From positions 1 through 38,517 of the forward strand of contig JBOFEG010000003.1 in assembly GCA_051647685.1 (NCBI GenBank): a DNA stretch of 38,517 bases. Direction: 5' to 3'. Below, piece after piece: positions 32,652 to 38,517 of this stretch (positions are counted from its first letter, which is position 1; each line of letters opens with the position of its first letter). The notes below the pieces were generated by a model, which saw only the letters and a list, made by a program, of their open reading frames with translations, searched no databases and was not told the origin of the DNA. The stretch is from CALTSX01 sp051647685 (GTDB lineage: Bacteria; Chlamydiota; Chlamydiia; Chlamydiales; CALTSX01). A program made the position numbers and the translations under genes.

Positions 32652-34325
32652 TTACTGAATACACTGTAGCAAAAGACCGGCTAGTACATATCGATTCAAT
32701 TCATGGCTATTTATAATACATTGTAGTAAGGTATCAATACTCTCCTCGCAAGATTCACTCGCTATCACTTGCAAAGATGTCAGAACAAGTCGTAATTTTT
32801 CTTCCGGTTGCAAAGTAAAAATTCCTATATTTTTTTTATTGCGAACTTCCTCATAGTTTACAAGACTGATTTGTAGTGATTTCTGTACGAATTGATGAAA
32901 ATTACTGCTCAAAGAACACTTTCCGAGTTTAAAAAGCGCTATCTGACTATACCCTCGCAGCAGAGGACTTCCCAGCTTAGACACTCCACATTCTAGTAAG
33001 TCAATAGCCTCGGGCGTTTGTAGATTCTCGAGTAATTGTACAGTGACAGGAACAAGGGCGGAATAATTAGAATCAAATAAAAATTTCGCAATAGATAGAA
33101 AATCCGATTGTGTAAGTTCACTGCTTTGTAGTAAGAGGTTTTCTAGAATATTTACAGAATTTCGTTGTTCCTTCTCGTCCACTCTATTATTTTTTGCAAG
33201 TGGCTTTATATAGTGCATACAACCGCCCTGTGATGTGACTTGGACAAAATCTGTCCCTCGATTCGCTGCTTGCAAAATTTCCATAATCACTGGCAGACAT
33301 CTACTATCTCGTAGCTTTAGCAGAGCCATCGCGGCATTCATCCGCACGGTGAAATTGGCATTCTTTAGTAATCGAAATAAACATTCCGTAGATTCTGGAA
33401 TAAAGCCCAAAAGTGCGATAGCAAATAGATTTTCCCTTTCAGCAAGATGTATAATTCTGCCGTAATATTCGTGGTATCCCAAAGTATATAGAGCAAAACT
33501 ACTAGCAAGAGTTACCTCATCACAAGCACTCAAAACGAGGCTTTTCATTCGAGAAAGAGAAGTCGTATCATTCATATGACTCAGTGCAAACAAACAAGCT
33601 TCTTGTTCTATTGGATTTGCGTGAGTAAGCATCGATTGAATGTAGGGAAGCGCTTCTTCAATCTTGTGCTGCATAGAAGAAATAACAGCAGAAATCCGTA
33701 TTTTTTCTTCGCGATCATTGATAAACTGGATAACCCTCCGTTTAGATTCTAGGGTATTTAATGTCGCAAAAAATTCTGGGAAATAGATATGCATAGCGGG
33801 AGGTATTTTAAACAATAACGATTCAATAAGCGGGTAAGCTTTAGGGAATTTTTTTTGTGCAAGTACGTAGGCTGTAGTCATTTGAATGATCGGAAAGGGA
33901 GAGGCGAGCCCCTGTTTTAAAATTTCTTCTGACCGATCTTCTGTATGCTCTTTCAGCAATTGAATGGCTGCCACTTGTAACCCCGGATGTCGCGCGCGAA
34001 TAGCAATTTCTAATTGAGGCAGAGTTGGAATGTAGGAGCAAGCGATCATGCTGTAATAAGCGATCAGTTTTTTAGGAATATCGGAACTCTCCATCCCTTC
34101 TTCTAGAATGGCCATAGCGATTTTTTCCAGTATACTTTGATCGTGTCGTTTGTCTAGATAGGCTTGTTTTTGATAAGTCCAAATAGCAGCAGGGAATTGA
34201 CCTCTTTGTAGAAAGTAAGATATTTGAGAGTGAGAATCCGGAGCTAACCCATAGATAGATTTAGAGAGAATACAAAGAACAAATAAGAAACATACTATTT
34301 TTTTTCTCGAGGTAGCTTGCAACAT
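32652..34325 (-). CDS. Exported HEAT-repeat-like protein
   Basis: The product (about 557 residues from ATG 34325) starts with a signal peptide (SRKKIVCFLFVLCILSKSIYG) and is then all helical, with many short helix pairs of the HEAT/PBS-lyase type (e.g. ARHPGLQVAAIQLLKEH; NANFTVRMNAAMALLKLRDSRCLPVI). Such arrays bind other proteins. The frame is open to a GTG at 34337, but ATG 34325 gives a more usual leader. The start overlaps the preceding small Cys-rich gene, so it is the last gene of the operon. I know it only as a conserved type of chlamydial protein of unknown role; a periplasmic scaffold is likely. Confidence 0.75.
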   Translation of the reverse strand: MLQATSRKKIVCFLFVLCILSKSIYGLAPDSHSQISYFLQRGQFPAAIWTYQKQAYLDKRHDQSILEKIAMAILEEGMESSDIPKKLIAYYSMIACSYIPTLPQLEIAIRARHPGLQVAAIQLLKEHTEDRSEEILKQGLASPFPIIQMTTAYVLAQKKFPKAYPLIESLLFKIPPAMHIYFPEFFATLNTLESKRRVIQFINDREEKIRISAVISSMQHKIEEALPYIQSMLTHANPIEQEACLFALSHMNDTTSLSRMKSLVLSACDEVTLASSFALYTLGYHEYYGRIIHLAERENLFAIALLGFIPESTECLFRLLKNANFTVRMNAAMALLKLRDSRCLPVIMEILQAANRGTDFVQVTSQGGCMHYIKPLAKNNRVDEKEQRNSVNILENLLLQSSELTQSDFLSIAKFLFDSNYSALVPVTVQLLENLQTPEAIDLLECGVSKLGSPLLRGYSQIALFKLGKCSLSSNFHQFVQKSLQISLVNYEEVRNKKNIGIFTLQPEEKLRLVLTSLQVIASESCEESIDTLLQCIINSHELNRYVLAGLLLQCIQ

Positions 34326-34459
34326 CCTATACCACACGTAGGTGATCCATCTGTTTTACATCTATTTCTTCCTTTAATCATCTTATTGATAGCGAGAAAA
34401 GCAAAGGCTACAAGAAATAAAAGGGTAGAGATCCCAATCTTTAGGAATAGCGCATTCAT
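34295..34459 (-). CDS. Small Cys-rich membrane protein
   Basis: A 54-residue product from ATG 34459, too short for common ORF cut-offs when the right start is used. One membrane helix (about 8-24) is followed by a basic stretch and a Cys-rich tail, RCKTDGSPTCGIGCC (Cys 34, 42, 46, 47), resembling the layout of small FeoB-associated Cys-rich membrane proteins; metal binding is a guess, and no feo gene is here. The ATG overlaps the stop of the DUF3604 gene (ATGA at 34456-34459), and its end overlaps the HEAT gene, which argues strongly that it is real. Confidence 0.7.
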   Translation of the reverse strand: MNALFLKIGISTLLFLVAFAFLAINKMIKGRNRCKTDGSPTCGIGCCKLPREKK

Positions 34460-36378
34460 CGTTTTATTTTCTTTATTTTTTTCATCAATGGCGCTGGAGC
34501 ATTGACTACGTAATCTATCCAAATAGGAGAACTCCAAGCAATATGACCATCTACTTGGATCGCTCGAAGATAATAGTATGTAAAGGGAGGACGCTCATCT
34601 TGTGAGCTCAGTGCGATTTCAGAGAGGAGATCATTGTCATCAAGTGTCAATTCAAAGTAGGAATTTTCCGGATGGAAGTGCTTGAATTCCTTTCCATTTC
34701 GAATAATGACGACTTCCTTTAAGGGTTGTAGAGCCGCAATGTAACCGGTAATATGTCGATTAAAGTTTAGTCCCGGTTTTGATCTAGTTGAAAGTTCACT
34801 ACCCATAGGTTTTTCTGCAATGGAGAAATGAACAATAATTCTGGCTCCTGTTGTAGCAAAACAGAGTTTTTGTTGCAGAGCTTGAAAAATAGAATCGCGA
34901 GAGTGAATGGGCGCCAGAACAGCAGTAAGCCCTGGAGTATACTGTACTTGATCGCTGTTATATAGTTCAGAATAAATTCCACGATCATCGAGGCCTCCAG
35001 CAACAAACCCAAAGCGATGATTTTGATTCAAAGCATTCCGAATAGATCCTTTTGCAGTCTCTGATGTACCTTTTTTACCAAGAGTTTTGATGGGTCTGGG
35101 ATTTCCCTCTTTTTCTAAACATTCACTGGATCCCCAAGCATTGTAAATTTCAACGACATGTTCATGCTCTGCATCAAAAGTAGAAAAATCAAAATAGTGA
35201 GATTTTGCCATAGTAAAGCAGGGGATTCCTTGGAGTTCTTTAGAAGTGTGACCTTTGTAAATCTTTCTAATATGCGTTGTCTTAGATTCTTTTTTTCTAT
35301 ACATCGATTTACTATCTTTTTGATACACTACGAGACGTACGCCATCTTCTCCCGGATTGCCAACCCATTGGAAACCGGAAAATATAGAAAATCTAGTATC
35401 CTCATTAAACTCTTGCATAATAGCGACAATGGCTTTCCATTCATCAGTGGAGAAATTCTCTTCTGATTCGAACGGAGAAATGCCATAAAACTGCAGTGCA
35501 TCTCCATCTCTAAAGAAGCGCAAGTTAGATTCTATTTGTTCTGTGGCATCAAAGCGGTCAGATTCGCCATGAAGTAGTCCCCAAAATATACTGTGCGTTT
35601 CTTCTTTAGTGCAAATGATTGGAGAGGAAAAGAATATTTGGTCATTTTGTTGATTTTTTAATTGTAGGTGATAGAGTCCTGGCTCATTGAAGTATAAATT
35701 GGGCAGAGCCAAAAATCCCGTTTCTGGAACAAATAATTTCCAATTTAAATTTTCTCTGAGTTGCTTATAAGAGAGTTCAATCAAAGTATTCTCAGGCGCG
35801 ATGCCTGTTAAATTGCCAAAGTTATCCTCAAAGCGAACAAAAATATCGAACCTAGAATTTTTCGCTACAATCGAGGGGGTTACCATGCGAATTTCTTGTA
35901 ATTCATTTCCTCGTACGTCCACTCCAAAGAGTTCGGGATCTTTGTAATCACCTTTCCCTTTTGGATCGACATAAATATGAAATAAACGACGTCTTTTAGA
36001 AAAACATTGTGACCGATTGCCCTTAGATTTATTTTCACCTTCCTCTGGAGTTCCAATGGATATGACTAGGTTTTCTCCAGCCTTTACTTCTTGTGGCAGA
36101 GAAAATTCATATTGAAAAGTTAGTTTTGGTGAAATACTAGGTTTTGCACCCAGTTTTTTGCCATCGGGCAACTCCATCCAAATGAGATTTTCAGAAACTT
36201 TTAAGTTAACTTGAGGCAGTTGCCATTCGGGGTCTTTTCCTCTAGATAAAAAATCGAAAAGTATTTTTGTATCTTTGGGAAGGTTGGACGCTGGAGAATA
36301 GGTAAAGCGCCAGGTCCCAATAGTACCGGCGAGTATTACTTTAGGTTCTATATAACAAATAGATCTACGAGTAGTCAT
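34456..36378 (-). CDS. DUF3604 family protein
   Basis: The 640-residue protein matches the DUF3604 pattern: FWGLLHGESDR at about 264-274 (usually WGDLHGQS), FFRDGDALQFYGISPFES, FSIFSGFQWVGN (usually F-GYEWSGN), and, near the end, GLTAVLAPIHSRDSIFQALQQKLCFATTGARI. The family looks like metal-dependent hydrolases of the PHP type, but its reaction is not settled; here the Asp of the first motif is Leu and other His are partly replaced, so metal binding may be altered. The N-terminal 250 residues form beta-rich domains. There is no signal peptide. It lies between the CorC-like gene and the small Cys-rich gene in one operon. Confidence 0.8.
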   Translation of the reverse strand: MTTRRSICYIEPKVILAGTIGTWRFTYSPASNLPKDTKILFDFLSRGKDPEWQLPQVNLKVSENLIWMELPDGKKLGAKPSISPKLTFQYEFSLPQEVKAGENLVISIGTPEEGENKSKGNRSQCFSKRRRLFHIYVDPKGKGDYKDPELFGVDVRGNELQEIRMVTPSIVAKNSRFDIFVRFEDNFGNLTGIAPENTLIELSYKQLRENLNWKLFVPETGFLALPNLYFNEPGLYHLQLKNQQNDQIFFSSPIICTKEETHSIFWGLLHGESDRFDATEQIESNLRFFRDGDALQFYGISPFESEENFSTDEWKAIVAIMQEFNEDTRFSIFSGFQWVGNPGEDGVRLVVYQKDSKSMYRKKESKTTHIRKIYKGHTSKELQGIPCFTMAKSHYFDFSTFDAEHEHVVEIYNAWGSSECLEKEGNPRPIKTLGKKGTSETAKGSIRNALNQNHRFGFVAGGLDDRGIYSELYNSDQVQYTPGLTAVLAPIHSRDSIFQALQQKLCFATTGARIIVHFSIAEKPMGSELSTRSKPGLNFNRHITGYIAALQPLKEVVIIRNGKEFKHFHPENSYFELTLDDNDLLSEIALSSQDERPPFTYYYLRAIQVDGHIAWSSPIWIDYVVNAPAPLMKKIKKIKR

Positions 36379-36393
36379 AGGGCAATAGTATTC

Positions 36394-37638
36394 TTATAAG
36401 GGGATAATTCGCAATTGCTCAATCCCTTTTTCGTTAGAATGAATGACCACGAGATCAAAGTTATCGTGATGCAGACAAAAGCCCGAAAGGGGAATGATCC
36501 CAGTTTTATGGCAGACGTATCCTCCTATCGTATCATACTCTTGACTTTTTGGTATGTGAATTTTTAATTCTTTTTCTAAATCGACAATACGCATTTTTGC
36601 ATTGACAACCCAAGCGCCTGATGGTTCTTTTCGCATCTCAGAGGTTTCTTGGTCATATTCATCCGCAATTTCTCCGACGAGCTCTTCTAAAATATCTTCA
36701 ATAGTTACAATCCCCTCTGTTCCCCCATATTCGTCGACTACAATGGCGAGGTGAGAGTGATGCATCCGAAACTCTTGGAGTAGCTTGGAAATTTTTTGTG
36801 TTTCTGGCGTATACAAAACCGGTTTGATCAGTGTAGATATCGGTTGCTCTAATAACCCTTGCTCTCCCTTCGTAATGGACTGGATATAAAATCGAAATAA
36901 ATCTTTAAACAGTAAAACGCCGATAATATTGTCTATTTCATCTTTATATATAGGAACTCTACTGTATTCTTCCTCTACAAACATAGTAGCTGCCTTTTCA
37001 ATGGTTAGAGTAGACGGCAAGAAAGAGACTTGAATTCTCGGAACCATAATTTCTCGCGCGATCCGATCTCGAAAGTACGTGACAGAACTCATTAACTTAT
37101 AATCGTGCAGCTCTGTTTGAGACATTAATTTTGGGTCTCTAAGCATTCCTAAAATTTTGCGCTGGAGTTTCTTCGCCTCCATAGTTTTTTTGTCGCTTCT
37201 CGCATATTTTTTCACAGTTTGGAAGAATAGATAACTACAGGGAAAAAAACCGATGACAAAAACACTGGCAATTAGACTGCTTATTTGAATAGCCATAGAT
37301 GGGAAATGGGTAATATAGATATCTGCAAGTAAATGAAGAGCTAAAGGAAGAGTGACTCCCATGAAAAGCCATATAAAAGCATGTTTCCATAGAATAATTA
37401 GACAACTTATACATACCATATAAGTTAAGAGACAGAGAAACTGATGGAGTAGGTATAGCCTTTCAATTTCTTCATAGTCACTACTGGTAGTGAGTTTCTT
37501 TTGCAATGATAAGAGTAGTTTAGAAATGAGTTTTTGAGAGGGCAGCAAATCGACATGAAATTGCGATTTTGCCAGACAAGAAAAGGCGATACTACCAAAA
37601 ATACAAAAAAAGGCGAGTAATAGGAATAATATAGTCAC
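36394..37638 (-). CDS. CNNM/CorC-family membrane protein with paired CBS domains (hemolysin-like)
   Basis: The order is an N-terminal DUF21-type membrane region with four helices (about 1-25, 62-84, 88-108, 117-140), two CBS domains (about 203-260 and 268-322; note IMVPR at 197-201 and DEYGGTEGIVTIEDILEELVGEI at 302-324), and a C-terminal CorC/HlyC domain (about 337-414). Proteins of this family export Mg2+ or Co2+ or control their transport, and CBS domains sense adenine nucleotides. The membrane region is shorter and more diverged than in typical members. ybeY lies 25 bases upstream and the DUF3604 gene 15 bases downstream; ybeY followed by a CorC-like gene is common in bacteria. Confidence 0.9.
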   Translation of the reverse strand: MTILFLLLAFFCIFGSIAFSCLAKSQFHVDLLPSQKLISKLLLSLQKKLTTSSDYEEIERLYLLHQFLCLLTYMVCISCLIILWKHAFIWLFMGVTLPLALHLLADIYITHFPSMAIQISSLIASVFVIGFFPCSYLFFQTVKKYARSDKKTMEAKKLQRKILGMLRDPKLMSQTELHDYKLMSSVTYFRDRIAREIMVPRIQVSFLPSTLTIEKAATMFVEEEYSRVPIYKDEIDNIIGVLLFKDLFRFYIQSITKGEQGLLEQPISTLIKPVLYTPETQKISKLLQEFRMHHSHLAIVVDEYGGTEGIVTIEDILEELVGEIADEYDQETSEMRKEPSGAWVVNAKMRIVDLEKELKIHIPKSQEYDTIGGYVCHKTGIIPLSGFCLHHDNFDLVVIHSNEKGIEQLRIIPL

Positions 37639-37663
37639 AACAAGAATTGTAAAAAAAATATTT

Positions 37664-38131
37664 TTAACAACAAGCTTTAGTTACTGTAAGAAGCTTGTCG
37701 CTCTTTCTTAAATGATTCAAATAGATTTCTTCTTTTGCTTTCATTTCGTTTCTCTTTTCTAAGGACTTATCGGTAAATCCTATTAGATGAAGAAAGCTGT
37801 GGGTAATATATAGAGATAATTCTTCATTTAGCTCTACATTGTGAGAAGAGTGCTCCATTAAGGCTGTATGAGGACACACCACAATTTCTCCAAGACAGTG
37901 AAGAGACTCTAGAGAATCTGGGGGATCGATTGGAAAAGTCATGCAATCTGTCGAACTTGGATCGGAAAAATACTCCTCATGCAATCGAGCAGATTCTTCT
38001 TGGTTTACTAACCGAATAGAAATCTCATCTGTCGATATGTTTTCTAAATGCAATAGTTCTGTAATAAGAGTTTTGAGTGAATCTTCACAGATTACTAGAT
38101 CTTCTTGGCAGTTCTCTATAATAATATTCAC
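37664..38131 (-). CDS. ybeY: Endoribonuclease YbeY
   Basis: The 155-residue metallo-RNase acts in 16S rRNA maturation and ribosome quality control. It shows STDCMTFPID at about 60-69 (usual TDVLSFP) and the zinc motif H111-SFL-H115-LIGF. In standard YbeY the third ligand is a His six after the second; here the motif reads HSFLHLIGFTD, with Asp121 in that place, so zinc is probably bound by two His and one Asp. The start is GTG at 38131 and overlaps the small basic protein stop (GTGA at 38128-38131). Confidence 0.9.
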   Translation of the reverse strand: MNIIIENCQEDLVICEDSLKTLITELLHLENISTDEISIRLVNQEESARLHEEYFSDPSSTDCMTFPIDPPDSLESLHCLGEIVVCPHTALMEHSSHNVELNEELSLYITHSFLHLIGFTDKSLEKRNEMKAKEEIYLNHLRKSDKLLTVTKACC

Positions 38132-38295
38132 AAGGCGAGAACGGCCTTCGTCTTAGGGAGTCCAGTGACCTTTTTCGTTACACTGGGATCAAATTTTTTT
38201 GATTCCTTCAGAATGGTTAGCCTTTCATATCGCGTAAGGACGCTTCTCTTAGCTCCGCCTTGTCCGCGCTTTCCATAACTTGGATGTTTAGACAT
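38128..38295 (-). CDS. Chlamydia/Verrucomicrobia-type small basic protein
   Basis: A 55-residue ORF read directly from the minus strand (ATG at 38295, TGA at 38128). It begins MSKHPSYGKRGQGGAKRSVL and ends with VTGLPKTKAVLAL; the SKHPSYGK...GLPKTK pattern is that of the small basic protein conserved in Chlamydiae and Verrucomicrobia, thought to be linked to ribosomes. It has 14 Lys/Arg in 55. Its ATG overlaps the stop of the preceding basic protein by 8 bases and its stop overlaps the ybeY start, so it is co-translated with both. Its length is below usual ORF cut-offs, so it is easily missed. Confidence 0.85.
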   Translation of the reverse strand: MSKHPSYGKRGQGGAKRSVLTRYERLTILKESKKFDPSVTKKVTGLPKTKAVLAL

Positions 38296-38476
38296 GAGCG
38301 CGCTCCTTTCCCTTAATAAATGGGATAAATATGCGATCTTCCAAAGCTCCCTGTATTGTATTTTTATGGATCTTTGTAAATTGTTTTATAGAATTTTTTT
38401 TAGGCGCGTGACCCGGAAGCTTTGGCTTTCTAGGACTCACCTTTCGCTTTCTCTGTTGTTTACTCAGTCTGACCAT
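38288..38476 (-). CDS. Small basic protein, chlamydial type, unknown function
   Basis: A 62-residue, strongly basic product beginning MVRLSKQQRKRKVSPRKPKL; no membrane segment. The frame is open up to an ATG at 38506, but that codon lies in the -10 box TATAAT, and GGAGAAAG sits 8 bases before the ATG at 38476, which is therefore the start. It is the first gene of the operon ending in the HEAT gene, and overlaps the next small basic protein by 8 bases. Paired with ybeY it may bind RNA or ribosomes, but no family is recognised. Confidence 0.7.
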   Translation of the reverse strand: MVRLSKQQRKRKVSPRKPKLPGHAPKKNSIKQFTKIHKNTIQGALEDRIFIPFIKGKERAHV

Positions 38477-38504
38477 GGTCTTTCTCCATTCAAGATTGCA
38501 CTGC

Positions 38505-38510
38505 ATTATA
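38505..38510 (-). promoter_or_regulatory. Consensus -10 box of the small basic protein operon
   Basis: The minus strand reads TATAAT at 38510-38505, about 29 bases ahead of the ATG at 38476. The -35 region lies beyond the window edge, so only the -10 can be judged. Confidence 0.55.
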
Positions 38511-38517
38511 GGGCATG

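Noticed and set aside
38477..38506. Upstream ATG at 38506 for the first small basic protein
   Set aside because: It overlaps the TATAAT box, and a good ribosome site serves the ATG at 38476.
1..38517. tRNA, rRNA or CRISPR array
   Set aside because: No cloverleaf-like T-loop motif with matching acceptor stem, no rRNA stretch and no regularly spaced short repeats were noticed; a tRNAscan run would settle the first.

Overview
The window is a 38.5 kb piece of AT-rich chromosome from a member of the Chlamydiae, most likely an environmental (Parachlamydiales-type) lineage; genus is not resolved. The evidence is a double-length UvrA of 1861 residues (two UvrA units fused), a 55-residue 'small basic protein' typical of Chlamydiae/Verrucomicrobia, the chlamydial set tpiA-xseA-xseB-dxs-pyk-uvrA in one neighbourhood, a YbbP/YbbR pair next to htrB and cydAB, and several proteins with the layout of chlamydial host-directed proteins.

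Layout. 1-495: right end of an IS200/IS605-type element with the 3' part of tnpB, which has cut off the C-terminus of a small ORF (496-839). 961-8434: uvrA and pyk, divergently transcribed. 8435-11744: an accessory islet with a secreted Sel1-repeat protein, a small membrane protein, a HigB/HigA-type toxin-antitoxin pair behind a 34-bp perfect palindrome, a frameshifted second copy of the 3' end of pyk, and a coiled-coil protein with 84-bp tandem repeats. 11806-16995 (minus): a tightly overlapping operon cdaA-ybbR-glycosyltransferase-htrB-rsmE. 17077-17889: folP. 18161-18928: a protein with a bilobed hydrophobic segment like chlamydial inclusion membrane proteins. 19004-21396: cydAB, a cytochrome bd oxidase. 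21399-25760 (minus): xseA-xseB-dxs-nadK, each gene overlapping the next by 4 bases. 25917-27504: tpiA-secG-def, also with 4-base overlaps. 27490-29556 (minus): an LptD-like outer-membrane protein. 29688-30648: a patatin-like phospholipase broken by two one-base losses, each in an A-run. 30867-32522 (minus): a RING-H2 finger protein with three internal repeats and a C-terminal membrane segment, a strong candidate for a host-targeted ubiquitin ligase. 32652-38476 (minus): a second long operon with two small basic proteins, ybeY, a CBS/CorC transporter-like protein, a DUF3604 protein, a 54-residue Cys-rich membrane protein and a HEAT-repeat protein.

The housekeeping genes cover DNA repair, glycolysis, isoprenoid and folate synthesis, NADP supply, respiration at low oxygen, protein export and maturation, and lipid A/outer-membrane building. 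The accessory genes (RING protein, patatin, Inc-like protein, Sel1 protein, coiled-coil protein, toxin-antitoxin) sit between these conserved blocks. No tRNA, rRNA or CRISPR array was recognised. All assignments are from reading the sequence; no database search was run.
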